Shown: positions 19,271 to 28,709, numbered from the stretch's first letter. The stretch: DNA of 64,000 bases from Anaerococcus octavius (GCF_900445265.1 NZ_UFTA01000002.1:682001-746000); one strand, 5' to 3'. Notes: a model not told the origin generated them from the sequence alone. Numbers and translations are program-made.

Positions 19271-20065
19271 TTATCCTTTCTGGGCAATGATAATTCTATC
19301 AAAGCCATTAAAATCTTTAATATTCTTTATATTTTTAAAATCAGATTTGATCAATAGGTTATTTATAGACTCCTTTTGGTCATATCCAATCTCAAAAACA
19401 AGATGTCCATCCTTATTTAAATAGTTTCCAGCATTTTTTATAATCGCTTTATAAAAGTCTAAACCATCATTTCCACCTACTAGAGCAGATTTTGGTTCAT
19501 AAAATAGCTTTTCATCTAATTTTTTATAATCAGATTCACTTATATAAGGCGGATTCGATACTATAATATCAAATTTTCCTTCTACATTTTTAAATAAATC
19601 ACTTTGTAAAAAATTTACATTTGTTAATTGTAATTTGTTTTTATTATCTTTTGCTAAAGATACAGCCTTATCTGATATATCTACCCCAATAATATGACTT
19701 TTACTTAAATTTTTAGCTAAAGCTAAAGAAATTGCTCCTGTTCCAGTTCCTATATCTAAAATTTCATCTTTATTAATATCAGAATTTATAATACAGTTTA
19801 CTAAAATTTCCGTTTCAAATCGTGGTATCAAGGCTCTATCATCTACTAAAAGATCTAAGCCATAAAATTCCCAATGTCCTATAGCATATTGTAATGGCAA
19901 ACCTTCATTTATCATAACTTCGATATTATTTAATTGTTCAATTATTTGATCATTTAGCTCATAATCTGGATTTAAATAAATAAATGATTTTGTCTTATCC
20001 AAGATATAAGTAAGGGCAATTACAAGATCATCATTATTTTTATCTAAAATATTTTTTATTTTCAT
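19271..20065 (-). CDS. prmC: release factor glutamine methyltransferase
   Basis: Methylates the glutamine of the GGQ motif of RF1/RF2 using SAM. The SAM-binding motif is [16 protein letters not shown] and the catalytic NPPY is in [14 protein letters not shown] place the start at ATG 20065; a GTG codon at 20074 is the only other in-frame option. Neither has a clear Shine-Dalgarno site. A strong hairpin terminator ends only about 10 bases upstream, so expression must come from read-through or from poor initiation. The product is 264 residues, slightly short for the family. Confidence 0.94.
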   Translation of the reverse strand: MKIKNILDKNNDDLVIALTYILDKTKSFIYLNPDYELNDQIIEQLNNIEVMINEGLPLQYAIGHWEFYGLDLLVDDRALIPRFETEILVNCIINSDINKDEILDIGTGTGAISLALAKNLSKSHIIGVDISDKAVSLAKDNKNKLQLTNVNFLQSDLFKNVEGKFDIIVSNPPYISESDYKKLDEKLFYEPKSALVGGNDGLDFYKAIIKNAGNYLNKDGHLVFEIGYDQKESINNLLIKSDFKNIKNIKDFNGFDRIIIAQKG

Positions 20066-20074
20066 TATATACAC

Positions 20075-20100
20075 AAAAATAAGGTTAGTTGCCTAACCTT
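20075..20100 (-). terminator. terminator between rpmE and prmC
   Basis: AAGGTTAG / CTAACCTT stem of 8 bases with a 4-base loop, then ATTTTT on the minus strand, starting 1 base past the rpmE stop. It may allow partial read-through into prmC-prfA. Confidence 0.8.
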
Positions 20101-20101
20101 A

Positions 20102-20305
20102 TTATTTTCTACCGTATCTTCTGTTAAATTTCTCAACGTTACCACCACGTTCAGCATTTCTTTGTTTTCCTGAGTAGAATGGATGGCAATTGTTGCATAC
20201 TTCTACTTTAATTTCTTCTTCAGTAGATCCTACTGTGAATTCATTTCCACAAGAAATACATGTTACTTTTGCTTCGTGGTATTCTGGTTGGATTTCTTTA
20301 TTCAT
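20102..20305 (-). CDS. rpmE: 50S ribosomal protein L31
   Basis: Zinc-binding (C+) form of L31. The cysteines are at CISCGN and VEVCNNCHPFYSGKQ (three of the four conventional zinc ligands plus an extra cysteine). It has 67 residues, as usual. AGGTG lies before the ATG. It follows rho by about 70 bases, the classic rho-rpmE order of Bacillota. Confidence 0.97.
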   Translation of the reverse strand: MNKEIQPEYHEAKVTCISCGNEFTVGSTEEEIKVEVCNNCHPFYSGKQRNAERGGNVEKFNRRYGRK

Positions 20306-20373
20306 TTAAACACCTCTATTTCTTGATTCAATAAGCATATTAGATTATACCATTTAAAAATATTAATATCAAG

Positions 20374-21678
20374 CTATAAAGAATTATTTATAAGATCTAT
20401 TAGCTTTTCATTTGTTGGTGTTCTTTTCATAAAATCTATAAGTTCTACTATAGATTCTGCAGTATCCATTTCTGATTTTCTAATTTTGTATATAGCTTCT
20501 AACTCATCTTTGCTTAATAGCAAATCTTCACGTCTAGTGGATGACTTTTCAATATTTATAGCTGGGAATATTCTCCTATCTGATAGTCTTCTATCAAGGT
20601 GTACCTCCATATTACCAGTTCCCTTAAATTCTTCAAAAATCATATCATCCATACGGCTCCCTGTATCTACTAAAGCCGTAGCCAAAATGGTAAGTGATCC
20701 CCCATCTTCTACATTACGAGCTGCACCAAAAAATTGTTTCGGTCCAACTAAAGCTAATGGATCTAGTCCTCCTGATAGGGTTCTTCCTGATTGCGGTGTT
20801 ATTATATTGTAAGCACGAGCTAGTCTTGTTATAGAATCTAAAAGAATTACTACATCTTTTTTATCTTCTACAAATCTTTTTGCACGTTCTAATATCATTT
20901 CTGCAATATCGATATGATTTTGTGGAGGCATATCAAATGTAGAACTTGCTACTTCTGTTCTCATATAATCATTATTAGGATCTCTATATTCATTTACAAA
21001 TCTAATAAGATCTGTAACTTCTTCTGGCCTTTCATCTATCAAAAGCACAAAAATTTTAACATCATCATAATTCTTTTCAATTGAACGTTCTATATTTTTT
21101 ATAAGAGTAGTTTTTCCTGCTTTTGGTTGTGAGACAATTAATCCTCTTTGACCACGGCCAATTGGAGAAATCATATCTATAATTCTTCCAGAAATATTTT
21201 CTTTTGTAGTTTCAAGTCTAATTCTTTGATTTGGGTAGATTGGAGTAAGGTCTTCAAATGATAGTCTATTAAATGCTTCACCTGGCTTTATACCATTTAC
21301 ATCAGAAACAAATATTAAAGGTGCAAATTTATCTTTGTCGTGTTTTTCTCTTGCAATTCCCTTGATATAATCTCCAGTCTTTAGCCTAAACATTTTAATT
21401 TGTTTAGGAGGAACATAAATATCATCGTCACCTTGTTCATATAGATCAGATCTTAAAAATCCAAAGCCATCTGGGAGAATTTCTAAAACACCTTCACAGT
21501 CAAATTTTTCACCTAGATCATTATCTCGTTTTTCTTTTTCTTCTTCTTCTTTTTCTCTATATTTTTCTTCTATTAATTTTATTAATTCATCTTTTTTATA
21601 CTTTGTAACCGACGGTATTTCTAACTCTTTTGCTATTTCTCTTAGTTCGGTTACTAACTTTTCTTCTAAATTATCCAT
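20374..21678 (-). CDS. rho: transcription termination factor Rho
   Basis: Hexameric RNA helicase that ends transcription at unstructured C-rich RNA. An N-terminal helical domain (about 1-45) and a charged EKEEEEKEKR linker precede the RNA-binding cold-shock fold (FDCEGVLEILPDGFGFLRS). The ATPase domain has SQPKAGKTTLIKN and VILLDSITRLARA with LSGGLDPLAL. It has 434 residues, normal. It lies downstream of the fba terminator, so it likely has its own promoter in the short gap. Confidence 0.97.
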   Translation of the reverse strand: MDNLEEKLVTELREIAKELEIPSVTKYKKDELIKLIEEKYREKEEEEKEKRDNDLGEKFDCEGVLEILPDGFGFLRSDLYEQGDDDIYVPPKQIKMFRLKTGDYIKGIAREKHDKDKFAPLIFVSDVNGIKPGEAFNRLSFEDLTPIYPNQRIRLETTKENISGRIIDMISPIGRGQRGLIVSQPKAGKTTLIKNIERSIEKNYDDVKIFVLLIDERPEEVTDLIRFVNEYRDPNNDYMRTEVASSTFDMPPQNHIDIAEMILERAKRFVEDKKDVVILLDSITRLARAYNIITPQSGRTLSGGLDPLALVGPKQFFGAARNVEDGGSLTILATALVDTGSRMDDMIFEEFKGTGNMEVHLDRRLSDRRIFPAINIEKSSTRREDLLLSKDELEAIYKIRKSEMDTAESIVELIDFMKRTPTNEKLIDLINNSL

Positions 21679-21690
21679 ATTTATCCTATT

Positions 21691-21734
21691 AAAAAATTAA
21701 AGGGTCTATTGGATAAACCAAAACGACCCTAATT
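21691..21734 (-). terminator. fba terminator
   Basis: On the minus strand AATTAGGGTC pairs with GACCCT...AATT around a loop of about 18 bases, followed by six T residues. It lies 8 bases after the fba stop codon. Confidence 0.75.
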
Positions 21735-21742
21735 AAAGTTAA

Positions 21743-22609
21743 TTATTTATTTGCTGATCCTTCAGAACCAAACATATCCAACTTTTGATATACAACTTCT
21801 TTTATGGCATTTGTACCTGGTGCTAGTAATTTTCTTGGATCGAATCCTTTGCCTTCTTTGTCTTTTCCAGCTTCAATATATTCTCTAGTAGCTTTTGCAA
21901 ATGCTAGTTGGCATTCTGTATTTACGTTTATTTTTGATACGCCAAGTTCGATTGCTTTTTTAATTTGGTCTTCAGGAATACCTGTACCCCCATGTAATAC
22001 TATAGGCATATTTACAGCATCTGAAATTTCACTTAATCTATCGAAATTTAGACCTTGCCAGTCAGCTGGATACACTCCGTGAATATTACCGATTCCTGCT
22101 GCAATAAAATCAATACCACAAGATGCTAACTTTTTACATTCATCTACATCTGCAAGTTCACCAGCACTTGTAACGCCGTCTTCTTCGCCGCCAATGCCAC
22201 CTACTTCTGCTTCAACAGAGATACCTTTTGCGTGAGCAAGTTCTACAATTTCGCGGGTTTTTTCTAAATTTTCTTCAAGAGGAAGACTAGATCCATCAAA
22301 CATTACTGATGTAAATCCAGCTTCTATACAAGCTTTCGCACCCTCATAAGTACCATGGTCAAGGTGGATTGCAACTGGTACTGTAATATCTAGCGAATCA
22401 TGTAAATTTTTAACTAAATCTGCAACAACTTTATAGCCACCCATATATTTGTTTGCACCTTCACTTGCTGCAATAATTACTGCTGTTTGTTTTTGTTCAC
22501 AAGCTTCAAGGATTGCTCTTGTCCATTCTAAGTTATTTGTATTAAAGTGCGCAATTGCATATCCATTTTCATAGGCTTTATCTAACATTTCTTTAGCATT
22601 TACTAACAT
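21743..22609 (-). CDS. fba: class II fructose-bisphosphate aldolase
   Basis: Zinc-dependent glycolytic aldolase, fructose-1,6-bisphosphate to DHAP and glyceraldehyde-3-phosphate. Class II signatures are HLDHGTYEGAKACIEAGFTSVMFDGS (zinc histidines near residue 85), EAEVGGIGGEEDG, and VLHGGTGIPEDQI with the phosphate loop. It has 288 residues, close to the Bacillus FbaA length. It follows proS by 15 bases with an AAGGAG ribosome site and ends in its own terminator. Confidence 0.96.
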   Translation of the reverse strand: MLVNAKEMLDKAYENGYAIAHFNTNNLEWTRAILEACEQKQTAVIIAASEGANKYMGGYKVVADLVKNLHDSLDITVPVAIHLDHGTYEGAKACIEAGFTSVMFDGSSLPLEENLEKTREIVELAHAKGISVEAEVGGIGGEEDGVTSAGELADVDECKKLASCGIDFIAAGIGNIHGVYPADWQGLNFDRLSEISDAVNMPIVLHGGTGIPEDQIKKAIELGVSKINVNTECQLAFAKATREYIEAGKDKEGKGFDPRKLLAPGTNAIKEVVYQKLDMFGSEGSANK

Positions 22610-22624
22610 ATTCTTTATCTCCTT

Positions 22625-24370
22625 TTATGCTTCGTAAGTTCCTGGTTTATGTCTAGTCATAACTAAATCGGCTTTGACATTTTCTACTACTTTGTTGATA
22701 GCTTCATCAACTTCTACTTTTTCATTTATACCCTCACGGCGTGTAGAATATTCAACTTTTTTATCACCAGCATCTTTACCAACTGTAATCCTATATGGAA
22801 TACCTATTAAGTCTCTATCGTTAAATTTAACTCCAGCTCTTTCTTGTCTATCATCAAATAAAACATCTATACCATTTTTTTGAAGTTTTTCATAAATTTC
22901 TTCAGATAAAGCTTTTTGCTCTTCATCTTTAATATTTATAGTTGTAATTATAGCTTCAAATGGAGCAACTGTTGTTGGCCAGATGATACCATTTTCATCA
23001 TGATTTTGTTCAATAATAGCTGCTATGGAACGACTAACACCTATACCATATGACCCCATAACTATAGGTTTTTGTTTTCCATCACGATCTAAATAATAAG
23101 CTCCTATAGATTCAGAATATTTTGTGCCTAATTGAAATATATTCCCTACTTCAATACCTTCAGCAGACTTTAATTTTCCTGAACCATCTATAGCCATATC
23201 CCCTTCTTTAGCTGTAAGAAGATCTTCGGCTACTTCACCATCAAAGTCACGACCAAAAGTTGCATTCATGTAGTGGTGGTCTTTTTTATTTGCTCCAATA
23301 ACTGTATTAGTCATTTTTGTAATTGATTTATCAATGATTATTCTTGGATTATTTAATAGACCTTTTGGTCCTGTATAACCTGGTTCTGCTCCTGTATATT
23401 CTAGGATCATTTCATCATCCATCATTTCAATTTCATGTTCTGGAACTTGTAAGTAAGCAATCAATTTTGCCATGTTTAATTCTCTATCTCCAGGAACGAA
23501 TACAAAAACTGGTTGACCTTGTACTTTTAAGTCTACAGTTTTTACTAATTTCTCTTCTGGTACATTTAAAAACTCACTAACATCTTTGATAGTAGTTTTA
23601 TCAGTAGTTTTTACTAGCTCTATATCTTTTAGTTCTTCTTTTTCATATTCTTTGATAAAAGCTGCTTTTTCTATAGTTGCCGCATAATCTGATTCATCTG
23701 TATAGAAAATTATTCCTTCGCCATTTTCAGCTGGAGCAATAAATTCATGTGAAACTCTACCACCCATAGCACCAGTGTCCCCTTGTACTATTTTATAGTC
23801 AATTCTCATATTATCAAAAGCTTGAACATATGCATCCCACATCTTTTGATATGCTGCTTTTAAGCCTTCATAATCCTCATCAAAAGAATAAGCGTCTTTC
23901 ATTAGGAAGCTTCTAGCTCTTATAATTCCGTTTCTAGGTCTTCTTTCATCTCTAAACTTTTCTACAATTTGATATAGGTTTAGTGGAAGTTGTTTATAAG
24001 AAACTAGTTCATTTTTTACCAAATCTGCAAAATATTCTTCTGCTGTTGGTCCAAAACAGTATTCACGACCAAGTCTATCAGTCATTTTTAACATCTCTGG
24101 ACCAAATGTTTGCCATCTTCCTGAAGCTTGCCAAAGCTCTTTTGGTTGAATCATAGAAGTTTCTACTTGAACAGAATCGTAATCTTCCATAGCATCACAA
24201 ACTATTTTATAGATCTTGTTTTTTACTTTCATACCTAATGGTAAGTAAGAATAAATTCCTGTTTCTTGTTTTCTTACAAAGGCACCTCTAACAAGTAATT
24301 TATGACTTACTACCTCTGCATCAGCTGGGTCATCTCTCAATGTTGGCATATAATAATTTGTTAATCTCAT
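22625..24370 (-). CDS. proS: prolyl-tRNA synthetase
   Basis: Class II synthetase charging tRNA-Pro. It has the bacterial-type layout: catalytic core motifs (GIYSYLPLGMKVKNKI near residue 38, RDERRPRNGIIRARSFLMKDAYSFD for motif 2), an inserted editing domain of about 170 residues (around 225-400), motif 3 GSYGIGVSRSIAAIIEQ, and an anticodon-binding domain at the C-terminus. It has 581 residues, normal for the long bacterial form. GGAG precedes the ATG. Its leader has no T-box but carries a small gene and an inverted repeat. Confidence 0.97.
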   Translation of the reverse strand: MRLTNYYMPTLRDDPADAEVVSHKLLVRGAFVRKQETGIYSYLPLGMKVKNKIYKIVCDAMEDYDSVQVETSMIQPKELWQASGRWQTFGPEMLKMTDRLGREYCFGPTAEEYFADLVKNELVSYKQLPLNLYQIVEKFRDERRPRNGIIRARSFLMKDAYSFDEDYEGLKAAYQKMWDAYVQAFDNMRIDYKIVQGDTGAMGGRVSHEFIAPAENGEGIIFYTDESDYAATIEKAAFIKEYEKEELKDIELVKTTDKTTIKDVSEFLNVPEEKLVKTVDLKVQGQPVFVFVPGDRELNMAKLIAYLQVPEHEIEMMDDEMILEYTGAEPGYTGPKGLLNNPRIIIDKSITKMTNTVIGANKKDHHYMNATFGRDFDGEVAEDLLTAKEGDMAIDGSGKLKSAEGIEVGNIFQLGTKYSESIGAYYLDRDGKQKPIVMGSYGIGVSRSIAAIIEQNHDENGIIWPTTVAPFEAIITTINIKDEEQKALSEEIYEKLQKNGIDVLFDDRQERAGVKFNDRDLIGIPYRITVGKDAGDKKVEYSTRREGINEKVEVDEAINKVVENVKADLVMTRHKPGTYEA

Positions 24371-24394
24371 TTGTTTCTCCTATTATAAAAATTT

Positions 24395-24450
24395 GTTGCT
24401 AAAATATTGTATTAAAAAATTTAAATTCTAATCTCGGGGGCTTTAGCAAC
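24395..24450 (-). other. inverted repeat over the small-ORF end, before proS
   Basis: GTTGCTAAA (24395-24403) and TTTAGCAAC (24442-24450) form a perfect 9-base inverted repeat with a 38-base loop. In the minus-strand RNA the 5' arm is made from the last codons of the small gene, and the 3' arm lies about 24 bases before the proS start. Only ATTTTT follows it, so it may be a weak terminator or a translational control structure. Confidence 0.5.
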
Positions 24451-24528
24451 GCACTTATTATAATATTTTTTAGTGTTTGCTCCATATATATTATTGTTAC
24501 AGAATATTTTAAAATTTTGATTATCCAT
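24421..24528 (-). CDS. unrecognised 35-residue protein between tex and proS
   Basis: The ATG at 24528 is preceded at ideal spacing by AAAGGAG, which itself overlaps the tex stop codon, so translation is coupled to tex. The peptide starts MDNQNFKIFCNNNIYGAN and ends KCVAKAPEIRI. It is basic, has two cysteines 15 residues apart (C10 and C26), and shows no signal peptide or membrane segment. I do not recognise it. The last codons, including a rare CCC proline, fall in the left arm and loop of an inverted repeat that precedes proS. It could be a true small protein or a leader peptide for proS. Confidence 0.55.
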   Translation of the reverse strand: MDNQNFKIFCNNNIYGANTKKYYNKCVAKAPEIRI

Positions 24529-24538
24529 ATAATCTCCT

Positions 24539-26620
24539 TTAGTTTATCATTGATAAAGATATTCTTGATTTTTCTTTATCAATATCAATGACCTTAACAT
24601 TAATTATATCCGAATTCTTTAAAATTTCATTAGGATCTGTTATGAATTTATCACTCATTTTAGAAATATGAACTAAACCATCTGTTCCAACTCCAATATC
24701 CACAAAAGCCCCAAAGTCAGTTACATTTCTCACTTTTCCTTTCAATTCATCACCTATTTCTATATCATCAATGGTCATTATTTCAGATTTTGTAAGCACT
24801 TCTGGATTATCTTCTCTAGGATCACGGCCTGGTTTTTGGAGCTCTTTTATGATATCTTCTAAAGTTGGAACTCCTACATCTAATTCTTTACTAAGCTCAT
24901 TTACATCAGCCTTATTCAAGTCATAGTTTTCTAATTTCTTGGCTATTTTATAACTTTCCGGATGAACTCCAGTGTTATCTAAAATTTCCGGTGAATCAGG
25001 AAATCTTAAAAAACCCGCTGCTAATTTATAAGTTTTATCACCTAGTCCCTTTATATTTTTTAAATCTTTTCTATAAACTAGTGTGCCCTCCTTAAAACTA
25101 TCTTCAATCCTTTTAGCTAAGGTTGGATTTAATCCAGAAACATAGGATAAAAGCTTATAAGAAGCATTGTTTATAGTAACTCCAACTTCATTTACAGCAT
25201 CTTCAACAACTTTTGAAAGTTCATCATCTAATTTTTTTTCATTTAAATCGTGTTGATATTGACCAACACCTATATGTTTTGGTTCTATTTTTACTAGTTC
25301 AGCCATTGGATCTTGGAGTCTTCTAGCCATAGAAATTGCGCCACGAATAGTTACATCTAAATCAGGAAATTCTTCTTCTCCTAATGCTGATGCAGAATAA
25401 ACTGAAGCTCCAGCTTCATTTACTACCGCATAAGCTAAATCTTTGTCACTTTGTTCTATAAGCTTATTTACAAAAAGTTCAGTTTCTCTACTTGCGGTAG
25501 CATTGCCTAGAGCTATTAAATTTACATTATATTTTTCTATTAAATCGTTTAAAATTTTAATAGACTCTTCTTCCTTATTATGGGGTTGTACAGGATAAAC
25601 TACTGCCTTGTCTAAATATTTTCCATTTAAATCGACAACTGCCACCTTGCATCCAGTTCTAAATCCTGGATCTAGGCCCATCACATTTTTGCCTTTAATT
25701 GGTCTTTGTAAGAAATATGGTTTTAGATTTTTAGAAAATACTTTTATAGATTCATCCTCAGCTGATTCAGTTAAAAAATTACGAAGTTCAGTTGTAATTG
25801 AAGGTAAAATTAGCCTTTTATAGGCATCATCTACTGAAATATCTAATAATTCCTTTTGATAATCATTGTTTGCTTGGTATAAATCAGCTATTAGTTTTTT
25901 ATTATATGCATCAGCAAATTCTAATTTAACACTTAATGCACCTTCTCTTTCCGCTCTATTTATCGCTAATATTTGATAAGATTTTATATCTCTAATTCTT
26001 TTACAAAAGTCATAATAAGTTTCATAAACCTTTTCAGGATCATCTTTCTGTGTAGAAATAAGCTTTGCCCTAATCATGCCATCACGTCTTATAATATTTC
26101 TAGCATCTACATTATTTGATATATCTCCTGCAAAAATATCCAAAGATTTTTCAATGGCAGATTCAGGTGTTTCAAGCTCTTCATTTACAAAATTTTCAGC
26201 ATATTCTAAAGCATTTTTTTGATTGTTAGCATCAGTTATTAAAAATTTATATAATGGTTCTAACCCTAAATCTTTTGCTTTATCAGCTCTGGTTTTTCTT
26301 CTTTTCTTATATGGTGCATATATATCCTCTAATATAGTTAGAGAATTGGCACTTAAAATTCGCTCTTTTAGTTCATCACTTAGTTTATCCTGACTTTTTA
26401 ATGATGATATAATTTCTTCTTGTCTATTTTCGATATTTCTAAGTTTATTTAAATTTTTCTCAATATTTCTAATATCAACATCATTTAGATTGCCGGTTTT
26501 TTCTTTTCTATATCTAGCAATAAAAGCTACTGTTGAACCATCATCTAAAAGATTGATTACATTTTCAATATTTTTTTTGTCTATATTTAATTGTTCTGAT
26601 AAAATTTGTGTAATATTCAT
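24539..26620 (-). CDS. tex: Tex-like S1 RNA-binding protein
   Basis: Conserved nucleic-acid-binding factor linked to transcription. In order: N-terminal helical region (FIARYRKEKTGNL near residue 35), a YqgF-like RNase H fold (VMGLDPGFRTGCKVAVVD near residue 310), a helix-hairpin-helix part (NIKGLGDKTYKLAAGFLRF, IEDSFKEGTLVYR) and a C-terminal S1 domain (GKVRNVTDFGAFVDIGVGTDGLVH). It has 693 residues, slightly under the usual 710-770. It starts 7 bases after the TraX gene. Confidence 0.95.
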   Translation of the reverse strand: MNITQILSEQLNIDKKNIENVINLLDDGSTVAFIARYRKEKTGNLNDVDIRNIEKNLNKLRNIENRQEEIISSLKSQDKLSDELKERILSANSLTILEDIYAPYKKRRKTRADKAKDLGLEPLYKFLITDANNQKNALEYAENFVNEELETPESAIEKSLDIFAGDISNNVDARNIIRRDGMIRAKLISTQKDDPEKVYETYYDFCKRIRDIKSYQILAINRAEREGALSVKLEFADAYNKKLIADLYQANNDYQKELLDISVDDAYKRLILPSITTELRNFLTESAEDESIKVFSKNLKPYFLQRPIKGKNVMGLDPGFRTGCKVAVVDLNGKYLDKAVVYPVQPHNKEEESIKILNDLIEKYNVNLIALGNATASRETELFVNKLIEQSDKDLAYAVVNEAGASVYSASALGEEEFPDLDVTIRGAISMARRLQDPMAELVKIEPKHIGVGQYQHDLNEKKLDDELSKVVEDAVNEVGVTINNASYKLLSYVSGLNPTLAKRIEDSFKEGTLVYRKDLKNIKGLGDKTYKLAAGFLRFPDSPEILDNTGVHPESYKIAKKLENYDLNKADVNELSKELDVGVPTLEDIIKELQKPGRDPREDNPEVLTKSEIMTIDDIEIGDELKGKVRNVTDFGAFVDIGVGTDGLVHISKMSDKFITDPNEILKNSDIINVKVIDIDKEKSRISLSMIN

Positions 26621-26627
26621 AATTTCC

Positions 26628-27401
26628 TTATAAAAATAATAGTTCTAAGATGTATATAAGTAATAAATGTGCTGGGTAAAATATGTAAAATAACCATTTA
26701 TTTTGCTTACCTCTTTGTCCATTGTAAAGCATTATAAGAGGTATAGATAAATATACAAATCCATAACTTATATGGATAGCATATCCATAAACTATAAATT
26801 CAAAATAAAAAGCTATTAATAAAGCAAGGCATGTTGAAATTTTACTATCTTTGGCTAAATACAAAAATACGATTGCTATTATACCATAGCCCTTATAGTC
26901 TGCTCTTAAAATAAAAGCAAGCTTATACCCAACATAAACGATAGCAATCATAGCTATTAGCTTTAAAATCGGATTATAATTACTCTTCCAAAAATAATCC
27001 ATAGCATAAATAACTACAGCACCTATTAATAATGTAAAAATAACATTTTGACTTTCTGGATAATAAAAACTTCTATGGAGTGCTAAGTCAAAGGGAATTT
27101 CTGATATTAAAGCAAATATAAGCATTCTTAAGGTATATTTTTTGAAATTTCTAGTATAGATAATTGCTTGTACTGTAAAAAAACAAAAGATCGGCATGGA
27201 TATTCTACCTAAAAATACAAATAAATCTGCAATAAGAGTAAATTTTTGATCTAAATCATATAAAAAATCTGTCTGAGCTAGATGAGATAGGAGCATAAAA
27301 ATCATAGCAATATACTTTAAGTGTGCTCCTGAAAAATATGATCTATCCCTATACCAAACTTTTGTATACTCTTCTTTTGTTTTATATTGTAAAAATTCCA
27401 T
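26628..27401 (-). CDS. TraX family membrane protein
   Basis: Polytopic membrane protein with about seven hydrophobic segments. The TraX family pattern is clear: LKYIAMIFMLLSHLAQ near residue 30, then FLGRISMPIFCFFTVQAI and NFKKYTLRMLIFALISEIPFDLAL. TraX acetylates F-pilin in the F plasmid, but chromosomal Bacillota members are of unknown substrate; acyl transfer to a cell-surface molecule is an inference. It has 257 residues. It follows the unknown membrane protein by 1 base and precedes tex by 7 bases. Confidence 0.88.
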   Translation of the reverse strand: MEFLQYKTKEEYTKVWYRDRSYFSGAHLKYIAMIFMLLSHLAQTDFLYDLDQKFTLIADLFVFLGRISMPIFCFFTVQAIIYTRNFKKYTLRMLIFALISEIPFDLALHRSFYYPESQNVIFTLLIGAVVIYAMDYFWKSNYNPILKLIAMIAIVYVGYKLAFILRADYKGYGIIAIVFLYLAKDSKISTCLALLIAFYFEFIVYGYAIHISYGFVYLSIPLIMLYNGQRGKQNKWLFYIFYPAHLLLIYILELLFL

Positions 27402-27402
27402 A

Positions 27403-28620
27403 TTAATTACCTGTAATAAAATTAATTTTATATTTTGGAAAATTCATACTAATAATTTTACCACCTACATTAGCATAATCTTTTTCATCTATATCATAAA
27501 TATTAGATGGATCAAAAAACACTATTTTACTAGATGGATCCTGGTCTGGACTAACAATTAATTCAAATTTATAAGAATCTTTTGCTTTTGAATACTTAAG
27601 CAGTATATCTATAAATCTCCCGTAATCATATTCATTTACATTCTCAAATTCTAAATCTATTTTATATTCATTATATTCTTGAATTTTTAATATAGGTCTT
27701 GAACTTGTAAAAGATATTTTTTCAGAAGATTTTAGATTAGTAATAGTCATAGTAGTATGGTTATGAGTTTTATTAATATCTCCGCTTACAAGCCTAATTA
27801 AATCAGTGTTAGAAAGTTTGTTTGCATTTGATTTTTCATTATATATTTTATTATTCTTTTTTTCTATTTTACTATGATTTTTTTGATTATTTTCTATATT
27901 AGCCATGCTAATTTTTTCATCTATTTCATTTTTATCAATCTTTACTGTTTGGCTAGATTCGAGATTGTCTTTTTTATTATCAAAAGATTTGCGAACTCTT
28001 CTACCTTGATTTTTTGAATTATGTACATTTTTGTTTTCCTTATTTTCTGCATTTAGATAATCTTTTATTTCTTTAAAATCCATTTTATCACCTAAAACAA
28101 TACTTTCTTTTGTACTTAAAAATTTGTAAGTTGAGTATATAGTTTTAATCAGCATATAAATAAAAGAAACAGAAGTTAGAATTCTTAAAATATCTGTACC
28201 TATAATTTTATCAAGATGGACAATATTTAGAGATAGCATTATTAAGAAAGGAACTATTCCTGTATATTTGAAGAAATTTCCAAACTTACTATCAGCCTTT
28301 TTAGAAGAACTTATCCCTAAATTACTCATTCTAATTAAAATTTTTATAATTTTTACAAAGAAAACTACAAAACCCACTATATATAAAATAGTAATAAAAT
28401 TATATACTTGAGGAAAATTATAGTATACATCATAAGGAATAGATTTTATTGCATAGTCTAGACCAAATGCTAGGGCTAATACAAATAAACCTGTTTTTCT
28501 AAAAGTTCTAGATACAATAAAAATCAATAGATTAAAGAGTATAAAAATCAAAGGAATCAATGTCACTCTATTATTTAATAAAATTGTTTGTAATTGTCTT
28601 AAAATAAATGAAAAATCCAT
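27403..28620 (-). CDS. unrecognised membrane protein with cytoplasmic tail
   Basis: I do not recognise the family. The N-terminal half (about 1-170) has five or six hydrophobic segments, for example LIPLIFILFNLLIFIVS and FITILYIVGFVVFFVKII. A long Asn/Lys/Glu-rich linker follows (about 185-285). The C-terminal part (about 285-400) looks like a compact alpha/beta domain with many beta strands (TMTITNLKSSEKISFTSS, YKFELIVSPDQDPSSKIVFF). It has 405 residues, with AGGAG before the ATG. It is first in the transcript leading to TraX, tex, proS and fba. Confidence 0.75.
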   Translation of the reverse strand: MDFSFILRQLQTILLNNRVTLIPLIFILFNLLIFIVSRTFRKTGLFVLALAFGLDYAIKSIPYDVYYNFPQVYNFITILYIVGFVVFFVKIIKILIRMSNLGISSSKKADSKFGNFFKYTGIVPFLIMLSLNIVHLDKIIGTDILRILTSVSFIYMLIKTIYSTYKFLSTKESIVLGDKMDFKEIKDYLNAENKENKNVHNSKNQGRRVRKSFDNKKDNLESSQTVKIDKNEIDEKISMANIENNQKNHSKIEKKNNKIYNEKSNANKLSNTDLIRLVSGDINKTHNHTTMTITNLKSSEKISFTSSRPILKIQEYNEYKIDLEFENVNEYDYGRFIDILLKYSKAKDSYKFELIVSPDQDPSSKIVFFDPSNIYDIDEKDYANVGGKIISMNFPKYKINFITGN

Positions 28621-28681
28621 AATAAACTCCTAATTTATTATATCAAATATTAAGAGATTACCAAAACTTTAAATATAAGAA

Positions 28682-28709
28682 TTGTCGATTAAGAAAATTT
28701 AAGTATAGT
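28682..28709 (+). promoter_or_regulatory. promoter of tRNA-Thr(CGT)
   Basis: TTGTCG (28682-28687), 16-base spacer and TATAGT (28704-28709), ending 13 bases before the tRNA. Confidence 0.5.

Noticed and set aside
24371-24538. T-box riboswitch before proS
   Set aside because: The conserved T-box core (AGGGTGGNACCGCG) is absent; the gap is explained by a small ORF and an inverted repeat.
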